From Thermocatellispora tengchongensis (GTDB lineage: Bacteria > Actinomycetota > Actinomycetes > Streptosporangiales > Streptosporangiaceae): DNA of 64,000 nt. Below the pieces are notes generated by a model that worked only from the letters and a program-made list of their open reading frames with translations, searched no databases and had not been told where the DNA came from. The position numbers were made by a program, and so were the translations under genes. Position 1 is the first letter of the stretch; each line of letters begins with the position of its first letter. Location of the stretch: contig NZ_JACHGN010000035.1 of NCBI RefSeq assembly GCF_014202315.1, forward strand, positions 1 through 64,000, written 5' to 3'. Of the stretch, positions 1-6,977 are shown one piece after another.

Positions 1-156
1 GCCCGGGGTGCCCCGCCCCCACGCCGGGGCCTAACCCCCCCGCGGCGCACTGGCCAACCCCCACCCCCCCCGGGGGCGCGCGGGGGCCCCCCCCCGGGGC
101 CCCCCCGCCCCACCCCCGCCCAACCAACACCACGACAGCCACAGGAGGCCCTAGCC

Positions 157-852
157 ATGATCCGCCGAGAGCAAGCCGAACTAGCCCGCGACCACGCCCT
201 TAACGCGCGTAGGTCGCTCGAAGCCCACATGTCCCAGTGCCGCACGTGCACCAAGGAGGCGATCCCGTGTGAGCTGGGCGGGATCTTGATGGGCGGTTCG
301 GGCAAGATCTGCCGGGAGGCCGCCGACGCGCTAGCGGCCTACCTCCCGCGTGGTACCGAGGTCGTGTATCGGGGCAAGCGCCGGGAGTACTGGGGGCGTG
401 AGTTCACCGTTGCTGGGCTGGCCCCAAAGACCCCCTGGAGCGGGTACACGCTCCGGGGCAAAGGGGTCCGGCCGTTCATAGCCACGCTGGCGAGCGTGCA
501 CCCGTCGAGCCGGGAGTCTCAGCAGCGGGAGCAGTTCGCCGCCGTCAAGCACGCGGTAGAGCAGTGTTGCGCCGTGCTGGCGCGGCACGGCATCACGGTT
601 GATGCGAAGGCCGACCGCACCGACAGCGGCAGCATGCTCGTCACGTGGAGCAGCGCCGAGTACGTCGCAGCCGAGGCGCGTGTCGTGAAGGCGAGCAAGA
701 CGGAGGCCGGGCAGTACCTCGCGGCGGCGCTGTACCTCTTGCAGGTCCTACGCGCGGACACCGCGCGGCGCGATTGGGTCGCGGTCGCACGCGCCGCCGA
801 CAGCGCGCGGAAGCTTGCCGACCGCGTGCGGAAGCAGGTTGAAAGTGCGTAG
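157..852 (+). CDS. Hypothetical protein with N-terminal Cys cluster
   Basis: A 231-residue protein of unknown function, started at ATG 157 after a clear AGGAGG ribosome site. The N-terminal quarter carries a Cys cluster (CRTCTKEAIPC, about residues 28-38) that could bind a metal. The C-terminal half is helical and Arg/Ala-rich. It is followed by a hairpin terminator, so it ends a transcription unit whose beginning lies left of the window. Codon use is GC-rich like its neighbours. Nothing in the sequence identifies a pathway; its position beside phage-type DNA-binding genes suggests an early or accessory gene of the mobile element. Confidence 0.75.
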   Translation: MIRREQAELARDHALNARRSLEAHMSQCRTCTKEAIPCELGGILMGGSGKICREAADALAAYLPRGTEVVYRGKRREYWGREFTVAGLAPKTPWSGYTLRGKGVRPFIATLASVHPSSRESQQREQFAAVKHAVEQCCAVLARHGITVDAKADRTDSGSMLVTWSSAEYVAAEARVVKASKTEAGQYLAAALYLLQVLRADTARRDWVAVARAADSARKLADRVRKQVESA

Positions 853-866
853 CGCGTGACGCCGAC

Positions 867-900
867 AGCGCCGGACCGCCCCGCGCGGACCGGCGCTTTC
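867..900 (+). terminator. Hairpin terminator
   Basis: Arms AGCGCCGG (867-874) and CCGGCGCT (890-897) pair perfectly over a 15-nt loop and are followed by TTTC. It sits 15 bases after the stop of the 157-852 gene. Confidence 0.65.
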
Positions 901-1016
901 GCGCACCCCCCGCCCCCCACGGCTGGGGGCCGGCCGGGGCGGAACTCGGCTGTGTACCTGCGGAAACAAGTTGATCTTGTAGTGTGGTGGGGTTCGCCGG
1001 GTCGGTCGGGGGTGCC

Positions 1017-1769
1017 ATGTCTGGTCTTGCTTCTGGGGTGTCGGCTGTGTCGGGTGCGTGTGTGGGTCCGTGTAATGCGAGGTCACGGCGGGCGTGGTCT
1101 GCTTTCGAGGCGGCTCGTGATGTGCATGCGGATCTGGTGGATGCGTGGGTGCGTGGCGGTGAGGTGGGGGAGCCTCCTGCCGAGCCGGAGGTTCCGGAGG
1201 TTCGGTGGCGGCCGGGGGAGCCGCTGGTGTGCGGCCGGTGCCGGGCGACGGTGCGGAACGCGCTGCTGGAGGTGGATGGGTTCGCGTCGCAGTTGGCGCG
1301 GGAGGTGGATGGGTTTCGTCCGCCGTCGAGGTGGTCGAGGGTGTCGGGGTCGAGGCCGAAGCCGAATGTGTCGCCGGTGGGGGAGTTGCTGGAGAAGCTG
1401 ACGGGCGGGCTGCTGGACTTCGAGGATCGGGCGCGGGCGTGGCTGGGGGCGGGGGAGCGGTTGCCTGGGGCGCGGTCAGCGGTGGCGCGGTCGCGTGCGG
1501 TGGGCTGGTTGACGGAGTCGGGCCGGCTGGAGAGCGTCCTGGTCCGGGAGGACCTGGTGGGGTTGGTGGAGTTCGCTCTGTCGTGGCGGACGGTGTTGGA
1601 GCGGATGGTGGGGGATGAGCCGCCCGCGTGGACGCCGGCCCGGTGCTCGTGTGGGGAGCGGAGGTTCCACTGGGACGTCAAGGCGGGCTTCTACGTGTGC
1701 GCGGCGTGTGCGACGCACGTTTCGGAGAGGGAGGCGTCGGCGCGGGTAGAACAGGAGGTGGCTCGCTGA
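1017..1769 (+). CDS. Zinc-finger-like phage/plasmid protein
   Basis: A 250-residue protein with two Cys groups of zinc-ribbon style: a CxxC (CGRC, about residue 72) preceded by another Cys pair near residues 14-18, and a C-terminal group CSCG...CAAC (about residues 207-229). Such proteins are common in actinobacterial prophages and plasmids next to small helix-turn-helix genes, as here (two follow). ATG 1017 is preferred because GGGGG lies 4 nt upstream; GTG 984 in the same frame lacks a ribosome site. The stop codon is built into a dispersed palindrome (see 1768-1785). A nucleic-acid-binding role is inferred; no target is known. Confidence 0.7.
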   Translation: MSGLASGVSAVSGACVGPCNARSRRAWSAFEAARDVHADLVDAWVRGGEVGEPPAEPEVPEVRWRPGEPLVCGRCRATVRNALLEVDGFASQLAREVDGFRPPSRWSRVSGSRPKPNVSPVGELLEKLTGGLLDFEDRARAWLGAGERLPGARSAVARSRAVGWLTESGRLESVLVREDLVGLVEFALSWRTVLERMVGDEPPAWTPARCSCGERRFHWDVKAGFYVCAACATHVSEREASARVEQEVAR

Positions 1770-1785
1770 TAGCGGTTCTGCTATC
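1768..1785. repeat. Dispersed palindrome copy 1
   Basis: GATAGC and GCTATC flank GGTTCT. This is one of seven related palindromes in the window. The TGA of the preceding gene (1767-1769) overlaps its first bases, so the motif itself supplies TGATAG. There is no T-tract. Confidence 0.8.
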
Positions 1786-1890
1786 GGCTTGCGTCGGGCT
1801 GCGGGGTGTGTAACACTTCCGGGCGACGGAGAGACGTGTGCCCTCGGACCGGTCCTGGTTCGGGGGCTTTCCGCTGTTCGGGGGGTGTGG

Positions 1891-2124
1891 GTGTCCCCTG
1901 TGACGGCGAAGGTTGCGGCTGTTCGGCTGGGCCGGGAGGCGGTGACGATCCGTCAGTGGGCGCGCCGGTATGGCGTGCGGGTGCTGGGGAAGTCGGGCCG
2001 CGAGGTCGTGTACGACTTCGCTGATCTGGCGACGATCGAGGGCTGTATCTGGCGGGGTGATCCTGTGCCCGAGTCGCCGGAGGGCCGGGATGCGTTGCGG
2101 GCTCGGTTGGCGTCGGCCGCTTGA
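1891..2124 (+). CDS. Small MerR/excisionase-type HTH protein
   Basis: A 77-residue protein from GTG 1891, or 74 residues from GTG 1900. The pattern TIRQWARRYGVRVL...VVYDFADLATIEG matches the winged-helix fold of MerR-like and excisionase-like proteins: recognition helix, short wing, then YDFADL. It lies between the zinc-finger gene and another HTH gene, all on the plus strand, and these probably form one early operon. The longer in-frame reading from 1789 crosses low-complexity sequence without a ribosome site and was not used. A role as directionality factor or regulator for the integrase at 4396 is possible but unproven. Confidence 0.65.
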   Translation: MSPVTAKVAAVRLGREAVTIRQWARRYGVRVLGKSGREVVYDFADLATIEGCIWRGDPVPESPEGRDALRARLASAA

Positions 2125-2143
2125 AGTGATCGGGGTGGAGGTC

Positions 2144-2356
2144 ATGGTGGAGCTGCGGAAGCATGCGCGGGTGGCGGGCGCGGAGCGGGAGTCGCTGAAG
2201 GCGGACCTGAAGCGTCGGTATGCGGCGGGGGAGTCGATTCGTGAGCTGGCGGCTTCGACGGGCCGTTCGTATGGGTTCGTGCATCGGCTGCTGGTGGAGG
2301 CGGGCGCGCTGCTGCGGCCGCGGGGCCGGGTTCGGCGGGTGAATGCCGGTGCTTAG
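2144..2356 (+). CDS. Small helix-turn-helix regulator
   Basis: A 70-residue protein from ATG 2144 with GGTGGAGG just upstream. The core, YAAGESIRELAASTGRSYGFVHRLL (about residues 28-52), is a compact helix-turn-helix like that of the small HTH proteins widespread in Streptomyces and relatives, in which SYGFVHR forms the recognition helix. The C-terminus is basic. The stop codon overlaps by 4 nt the 3' end of the convergent gene on the minus strand (2353-2949). It probably binds DNA; its target is unknown. Confidence 0.75.
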   Translation: MVELRKHARVAGAERESLKADLKRRYAAGESIRELAASTGRSYGFVHRLLVEAGALLRPRGRVRRVNAGA

Positions 2357-2949
2357 GTGAGGTGGCTGGCGAGATAGTTCACCAGAATGCCCACGGGCAC
2401 GGAAGCGAGGCCGCCGGTGATGAGGAAGAGTACGTTACGTAGACGCTCGGTCCGTGTTTCCCCAGGGACTTCAGACGTGAGGATCTCCCGGATCTTCTCC
2501 GCCTCGTCTCTGCTGAGCTCGAGGAGTTGCTGGTGTTCCCGAGCCTGGGCGATCAGAGCGTCCCTGGCTGCCTTCTGCTCGTCGATTGCCTGCTGCGCCT
2601 GGGCGATTAGCGTTTCACGTACCGCCTTCTGCTCATTGATAGCCTGTTGGACCTTATCCAAGTAGTCAGCGAACTCGTCATACGCCTTCTGGAACTTTTC
2701 GGCGCGTCGAGTGATCTCTGTAACAGGGTCGTCCGCCGCGAGCTGATCTCTCCTTCGAGCACGGCGCTCGATGACGAAGAGCGTCGCGGCGCCCACCACG
2801 AGGGTGGCCACGATCACGATGGTGGTGCGTAGCCAGGATTCGCTGTCTGCTGCGGACACGATCGAGGCCACGCCCACGAACCCACTGAAGATCCCGAACC
2901 GCCAGGAGTTCCGCTCAAGCGGCTCGCGGTCGCGGGGCTGTTCGCTCAT
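2353..2949 (-). CDS. Membrane/coiled-coil protein, paralogue A
   Basis: A 198-residue protein of unknown function. Two hydrophobic segments lie near the N-terminus (FGIFSGFVGVASIVSAA and TTIVIVATLVVGAATLFVI). A long Ala/Glu/Lys/Gln-rich coiled coil follows, then a C-terminal membrane segment (LFLITGGLASVPVGILV). The coil holds a short duplication (AQAQQAIDEQKAARDALIAQ preceded by a similar unit). The last third is clearly related to the gene just upstream (3043-3555). ATG 2949 (MSEQPRD...) is preferred because AAGGA lies directly upstream; a longer frame reaches 3027. The topology would suit a membrane-anchored exclusion or sensing protein, but that is inference. Confidence 0.7.
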   Translation of the reverse strand: MSEQPRDREPLERNSWRFGIFSGFVGVASIVSAADSESWLRTTIVIVATLVVGAATLFVIERRARRRDQLAADDPVTEITRRAEKFQKAYDEFADYLDKVQQAINEQKAVRETLIAQAQQAIDEQKAARDALIAQAREHQQLLELSRDEAEKIREILTSEVPGETRTERLRNVLFLITGGLASVPVGILVNYLASHLT

Positions 2950-3042
2950 CCTTGTATTGCACAGCATCGTCAGATGGCGTGCCACCGTTGTGATCAGACC
3001 GCGATCGGCAGAGGCTATGGCGCGCAAGGTGCGCGCTGCGGC

Positions 3043-3555
3043 TTAGCTGATGCTGTTGACCCAGATACCGATGGGGATGGACAGGGCAGCGGACACGAGC
3101 ACGCCGGCGAGGAAGAAGCCCCATTCGCGTCGCAGTTCGGCGCGGATTGTTTCCTTGGTTTCGCCGGTGAGGATCTTCCGGATCTTCTCGGCATCTTCCT
3201 TGCTCACAGAGAGGACTTGTCGCTGTTCTTCGGCTTGGGCGATGAGAGCATCACGGGCGGCTTCTTGGGCGGCGAAGTCGCGCTGTAACTCCTGCATGAG
3301 TGTGGCCGCCTCGTCGAATGCTCTGTTGACGCGCCGGATGCGGCGGCGAAGTACCTCGACAGGGTCTTCTTCTGCTTGCCTCAGCCGTTCCGAACCCTCA
3401 AGTATGGACGATGCAAGCCCGTATGACAGCAACGCTATCGGCGTGGCAACCAAGACGGCGTGCTCGATCCTGTTGAGGACCATCCATATGGCGAGGCCAA
3501 AGGGGATCGCTGCTGCGGCAGCGACCAAGAGCGTGTAGAGCTTTCGGCGGTGCAT
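3043..3555 (-). CDS. Membrane/coiled-coil protein, paralogue B
   Basis: A 170-residue protein with two N-terminal membrane segments (YTLLVAAAAAIPFGLAIWMV and AVLVATPIALLSYGLA), a charged coiled coil, and a C-terminal segment FFLAGVLVSAALSIPIGIWV. It shares with the downstream gene a near-identical stretch (AARDALIAQA, then AEKIRKILT against AEKIREILT) and the ending IPIGIWVNS / VPVGILVNY. The two lie 93 nt apart on the same strand and form one unit. Divergent to it is a plus-strand operon, and a palindrome (3642-3665) lies between. Function unknown. Confidence 0.75.
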   Translation of the reverse strand: MHRRKLYTLLVAAAAAIPFGLAIWMVLNRIEHAVLVATPIALLSYGLASSILEGSERLRQAEEDPVEVLRRRIRRVNRAFDEAATLMQELQRDFAAQEAARDALIAQAEEQRQVLSVSKEDAEKIRKILTGETKETIRAELRREWGFFLAGVLVSAALSIPIGIWVNSIS

Positions 3556-3641
3556 TTGTTCATTGCAGCGCAGTCGGTTTATGGCGCACTGGTGCTGTGA
3601 TCGGATCGCTATGTTGCAACAGAAGCAAGATCGCTAATACA

Positions 3642-3665
3642 GGAACATAATTCAGGTTATGTTCC
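3642..3665. promoter_or_regulatory. Palindromic operator between divergent units
   Basis: GGAACATAA (3642-3650) and TTATGTTCC (3657-3665) are perfect reverse complements around a 6-nt centre. The site lies in the AT-richer gap between the minus-strand membrane pair and the plus-strand 3721 operon, where divergent promoters are expected. No second copy was seen in the window. Confidence 0.5.
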
Positions 3666-3720
3666 GCTCCCCGTGTGTTACCGTCGCGAGAGATCAACTC
3701 CCCTCGTGAAAGGTGCTCAC

Positions 3721-3948
3721 GTGAGCAACCACGGAAGCGACCGGCTCCGCTCGGCCGTTCCCCTGGCACTTCCCGGCGAAGAAGTCCGGTGCCCGAACTG
3801 CCACGCCACTCTCGCGCAGTGCGACGACAGCGGGTGCGGCCAGCGACGCAAGCCCGGCTGGCGCATCGCCCACCTCACGGGCCGACCCGACGAGATCCCC
3901 ACCCCCGAGGACGACCGGGCCGAGGAGGACGAGGCGGGCGACGATTGA
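3721..3948 (+). CDS. Small zinc-ribbon-like protein
   Basis: A 75-residue protein from GTG 3721, with GAAAGG 8-12 nt upstream. It has the Cys pattern CPNCHATLAQCDDSGC (about residues 22-37), like a zinc ribbon, then a basic patch and an acidic tail (EDDRAEEDEAGDD). It overlaps the next gene by ATGA and leads an operon of four genes ending in the integrase. A nucleic-acid or protein adaptor role is a guess from the motif. Confidence 0.65.
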   Translation: MSNHGSDRLRSAVPLALPGEEVRCPNCHATLAQCDDSGCGQRRKPGWRIAHLTGRPDEIPTPEDDRAEEDEAGDD

Positions 3949-4256
3949 TGTACACCTCGCGCATCATGGCCATCGACCCGGCCGGCTGCGGCTGCACCGA
4001 GTGCAGCACCAGCGACGGCCAGAGCGTCCCCCTAGACCAGGCCACACCCGATCACATCGTCGGCATGCTGGTCCACGAGCTTCCCGCGAACCGCACGGGC
4101 GAGGACGTGTTCGACCTGGCAGTCCATTGGGACCTCGACGACGGACGCAGCATGACCGAGGTCCGGCCGGGCCGAATCACCGTGACCACGCCGGACGGCC
4201 GCCGCTGGGAGCTGACCGACATCAGCGACTACCGGTGGGCGGTGAGGTACCGGTGA
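3948..4256 (+). CDS. Hypothetical protein
   Basis: A 102-residue acidic protein from ATG 3948, translationally coupled to the preceding gene (ATGA). A short CGCTEC motif lies near residue 14. The rest is mixed strand and helix with several Trp and no recognised fold. It is coupled by GTGA to the next gene. It lies in the integrase operon of the element. Confidence 0.65.
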   Translation: MYTSRIMAIDPAGCGCTECSTSDGQSVPLDQATPDHIVGMLVHELPANRTGEDVFDLAVHWDLDDGRSMTEVRPGRITVTTPDGRRWELTDISDYRWAVRYR

Positions 4257-4399
4257 GCGACCTCGCCGCGCTGGCCGGCCTGGGCATCCTCGTGGCGCTG
4301 ATGTGCCCGTTGGCCGCGCGCGTTGCGGACGGTGCTCGCGCCGAGCTGTACGCCTGGCAGGAGAATCGGGCCGCGCGTCGAGGCGGTGAAGGTCGGTGA
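4253..4399 (+). CDS. Very small membrane-associated protein
   Basis: A 48-residue protein from GTG 4253, overlapping its neighbours on both sides (GTGA at each). One hydrophobic helix (LAALAGLGILVALMCPLAARV) is followed by a charged tail ending RAARRGGEGR. It is likely a single-pass membrane peptide made with the integrase. Function unknown. Confidence 0.6.
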   Translation: MSDLAALAGLGILVALMCPLAARVADGARAELYAWQENRAARRGGEGR

Positions 4400-5364
4400 C
4401 GGACGAGCTGGTCGAGGCGCCTCGCGGCGACCTCGCGCTTCCGCTCGACCTGCCGCCGCTCGTCGTGGAGATCACGCAGATGTGGCTGGAGACCCGCCGG
4501 TCGCCGAACACTCGAGAGGCGTACCGGCGCGCGATCCGGCTGTGGTTCTCCTACTGCGAGCGCACGGGCCTGGATCCGCTGGAGATGTCGGTGCGGCACG
4601 CCGAGCTGTACGCCCGGTGGATGGTCGAGAGCGCCGACCGGACGCCGACGCCGAAGACGATCGCGCAGCGGATGTCGGCGGTGTCGGCCTGGTACAAGTA
4701 CCTGATCAAGAACGACGCCGCCCGGTTCAACCCGTTCGCGGAGGCGGACCGGCCGACTATCCCTCGTCGGCACTCCGAGACGACGGCGTTGACGGAGGAC
4801 GAGGCGCACACCTTGGTCCAGGCCGCCGACAAGGACCATGGTCGGGAGAGGTTGCGCACCGCGGCGCTGATCCGAATGCTGGTCCAGGTCGGGCTGCGCA
4901 TCACGGAGGCGGTGGGTGCGGAGATCGACGACCTGGGATTCTCGCGGGGCTATCGGACACTGCGGCTGACGTTGAAGGGCGGCAAGCCGCACTTTCGGAA
5001 GCTGCCGGTGGAGACGGTGTACGCCCTGGACCAGTACCTCGAGGAGCGGGCGAGCCGGGCCGGGGTGGAACTGCGGGACCTTCATGGGCCGCTGTTCGCT
5101 ACCGGCTCGGGCCGGCCGCTGCCGCGCGAGAAGGCATGGGAGTTGGTGCAGCGGATCGCCCGCCAGGCCGGGATCACCTCGAAGGTGACGCCGCACACGC
5201 TGCGGCACACCTGGGCGTCGATCGCGGAGGCGCGGGGTGCGAAGCCGCGCGAGATCCAGGAGGCCCTGGGCCATGAGTCGTTCGAGACGACCCTGATCTA
5301 CCTGCATTCTCGCGACCAACTGGAGAAGGACCCATCGCAGTTGGTGGCGTCGGCGGTCGAGTAG
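4396..5364 (+). CDS. int: Tyrosine integrase (XerC/D-like)
   Basis: A 322-residue site-specific recombinase that cuts and joins DNA for integration and excision. The N-terminal SAM-like core-binding domain covers about residues 20-115 (ETRRSPNTREAYRRAIRLW). The catalytic domain follows with Arg168 (GLRITE), Lys194 or Lys197 (TLKGGK), His267-Arg270 (HTLRH), His293 (LGHE) and nucleophile Tyr302 (IYLHS). The whole catalytic set is present, so it should be active. The start is GTG 4396, overlapping the previous stop. It is the only integrase in the window. It lies more than 52 kb from the putative right end, and at least 4 kb of element-type genes lie to its left, which is unusual because att sites normally sit beside int. 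Confidence 0.95.
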   Translation: MTDELVEAPRGDLALPLDLPPLVVEITQMWLETRRSPNTREAYRRAIRLWFSYCERTGLDPLEMSVRHAELYARWMVESADRTPTPKTIAQRMSAVSAWYKYLIKNDAARFNPFAEADRPTIPRRHSETTALTEDEAHTLVQAADKDHGRERLRTAALIRMLVQVGLRITEAVGAEIDDLGFSRGYRTLRLTLKGGKPHFRKLPVETVYALDQYLEERASRAGVELRDLHGPLFATGSGRPLPREKAWELVQRIARQAGITSKVTPHTLRHTWASIAEARGAKPREIQEALGHESFETTLIYLHSRDQLEKDPSQLVASAVE

Positions 5365-5373
5365 GAGGTCGGC

Positions 5374-5598
5374 GTGCCCAGGTCGAGATCGAGCGCGATG
5401 GACAAGGCAGCGTGGGTGCACCGTTGCGGCGAGATCAACCTGGGCACGTGGACTGAGCGTGCGGTTTGCGGTGGACCACGCCGAGGATGTCGAGCAGTAC
5501 CGGCTGGTCCGCCTTTGGTGATGCGATGGGGGCGTGAGCGGTCCCTGCCACACGGCGGTCCGCCAAAGGCGGGGCACGTCTACCGGCCAGGTCCATGA
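5374..5598 (+). CDS. Possible small basic protein after int
   Basis: A 74-residue reading frame from GTG 5374, with AGGAGG 5 nt upstream, starting 9 bases after the integrase stop. The product is Arg/Gly/Pro-rich without a known domain, and the frame contains a 10-bp inverted repeat (CCGCCTTTGG at 5509, reverse complement at 5563), which weakens the case for coding. Its stop overlaps the ATG of the next tiny frame. It could be a real accessory gene or a read-through of a structured 3' region. Confidence 0.35.
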   Translation: MPRSRSSAMDKAAWVHRCGEINLGTWTERAVCGGPRRGCRAVPAGPPLVMRWGRERSLPHGGPPKAGHVYRPGP

Positions 5599-5693
5599 AG
5601 TCGCAGCGGGCAGAGTATGCCGAGCTGATTAACAGCGTCCCACGACAGGCTCAGCAGATGTTCAAGTGCCCCATCTTCTCCACTCTGTGGTAA
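5595..5693 (+). CDS. Possible 32-residue peptide
   Basis: A reading frame from ATG 5595, coupled by ATGA to the frame before it and ending 7 bases before a strong hairpin. The peptide (MKSQRAEYAELINSVPRQAQ...) is plausibly helical. Support is limited to coupling and position. Confidence 0.3.
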   Translation: MKSQRAEYAELINSVPRQAQQMFKCPIFSTLW

Positions 5694-5700
5694 CGGGACC

Positions 5701-5735
5701 AGCCCCGCAGTCCCGGTGTACTGCGGGGCTTATAC
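5701..5735. terminator. Bidirectional hairpin terminator
   Basis: AGCCCCGCAG (5701-5710) and CTGCGGGGCT (5721-5730) pair perfectly over 10 nt, followed by TATA. It separates the plus-strand integrase unit from the convergent minus-strand gene ending at 5739. Confidence 0.85.
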
Positions 5736-5738
5736 GCG

Positions 5739-5957
5739 TCAGGCGTTGTCGCCGTCGTCGCTCTTCCCGGTACTTGAGAAGATCGCCTTAGCCCATTCCA
5801 CAAACCGGTCAAGCACTTCCAGTAGCCAATCGCGTCGGTCCTTCGAGAGGGCGACGGAGAGAGCTAGCGCTGGCACGAAAGCCAGCACTGCCACCATCAG
5901 CGGCAGCGCCATTAGGGCTGCGACGATCACGCGCAGCCACAGAGGGAAACCAGACAT
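5739..5957 (-). CDS. Small membrane protein with amphipathic tail, copy 1
   Basis: A 72-residue protein from ATG 5957 (AAGGA 7 nt upstream). One or two hydrophobic helices (residues about 5-38) are followed by a charged amphipathic helix, LLEVLDRFVEWAKAIF, and an acidic tail. The tail resembles that of the next minus-strand gene (ILELVREFTSWIKAAK), so the two look like diverged paralogues. Each has a long, structured, AT-richer leader of its own. A membrane-active role such as exclusion or toxicity is possible but not shown. Confidence 0.65.
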   Translation of the reverse strand: MSGFPLWLRVIVAALMALPLMVAVLAFVPALALSVALSKDRRDWLLEVLDRFVEWAKAIFSSTGKSDDGDNA

Positions 5958-6295
5958 CGAAAGGTCCTTGCACCGACAGAGACGTCTTCAGGAGTGGTCC
6001 TGAAGTACCTCCTAGCCAACCGTCCCCACGGATGCGGAGACGGGACGTGCTCGCGTGATCCTGAAATCGCTGAATCCTGTGATCCTGAGTTCGCTAGCGC
6101 TTGATCGTTACGTTCGTTAGCTACGTGATCGGGAAGATGAGTTGCAGCGTTCAGTACGGGATCGTTTGAGACGTGATGCGGCGGGTGCTTGTGTCGATGT
6201 GTTCGCGATGAGGAGGCTATCGGCATCTCTACGCCGAGTTGCTGAAGGAGAGTGTACACCTCCCTCGTTCGCGGGATGGGCGACAGAGGTGAAGT
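5958..6295. promoter_or_regulatory. Intergenic leader with repeats
   Basis: A 338-nt AT-richer gap with no convincing gene. It holds a perfect inverted repeat (CTTCAGGA at 5986-5993, TCCTGAAG at 5998-6005) close to the start of the 5957 gene. It also holds two direct repeats 24 nt apart, GTGATCCTGAAATCGCT (6055-6071) and GTGATCCTGAGTTCGCT (6079-6095). These look like operator or leader elements for the minus-strand gene. Confidence 0.45.
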
Positions 6296-6487
6296 TTAAG
6301 ACGTACTCTTTGCGGCCTTGATCCAGCTAGTGAACTCTCGGACTAGTTCCAGGATGAACCCGCGACCCGACTCGCGGAACGGCAGGTACAGCCACACGGG
6401 AAGTGACAGCAGGATGATCGCCAGCAGCGGAAGGATAAGTAGGGCGACGATAAGAGCACGTTGCCACCGCGGCAGGGGCATAAGCAT
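6296..6487 (-). CDS. Small membrane protein with amphipathic tail, copy 2
   Basis: A 63-residue protein from ATG 6487 (TAGGGA upstream). A hydrophobic block (RALIVALLILPLLAIILLSL) is followed by a short polar link and the amphipathic helix ILELVREFTSWIKAAK. It resembles the 5739-5957 product in size, order of segments and tail. A longer frame upstream to 6565 crosses hairpin-rich leader sequence and is less likely. Function unknown. Confidence 0.6.
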   Translation of the reverse strand: MLMPLPRWQRALIVALLILPLLAIILLSLPVWLYLPFRESGRGFILELVREFTSWIKAAKSTS

Positions 6488-6977
6488 GGATGAGTCCCTA
6501 AGACGACACGAAAACAGAGGGAAAGCCCACGCATTACAAGCGTGGAATGAAACCCGCGCAGACACTGCGCAGGGAAATTCCGCACGACAAGGCGTGCGGT
6601 TGAAGGGAGCTACAACGACGTCAAACGATCGCTAGTAGATGCGTTAGCCCGGAGTTCACTGGTCTAGAAGCTGCGTCGTGTCTCATGCGAGTTCGTGTCG
6701 TCTTAGAGATCGTGAGGCAGGGTTCACAGGTCTTACTGCAGGGCGTTGATCTAATTCGGCGTCGAGTCCTTGTCGATGGTCCCTTGGAACCGGTGAGTAG
6801 AGAGTACACCCGTGGCGCAGGGTGCGTGGTCGGGATCCCCTTAACTTCTGTCGTGGTCCTGCGGAAATAGCGGATAAACGGCGTATCTAGCGACAATCCA
6901 CCTCTAGGGCGCTTGTGGTTGCAGTCGCATGCGGCCCCTGACCTACTCGTACCATTCAGCTCATCGCGGAGGTTGCC
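6488..6977. promoter_or_regulatory. Intergenic region with two hairpins
   Basis: A 490-nt gap of lower GC with no supported gene. Near its left end are two compact hairpins in tandem: GCGCAG/CTGCGC (6556-6570) and CCGCACG/CGTGCGG (6580-6599), placed as a leader for the minus-strand 6487 gene. The right part should hold the promoter for the plus-strand 6978 gene and the late genes, but no clear -35/-10 pair was found by eye. Confidence 0.4.

Noticed and set aside
641-1681. 346-codon minus-strand frame
   Set aside because: It spans a terminator and two plus-strand genes, and the product is Ser/Thr/Arg/Pro low-complexity.
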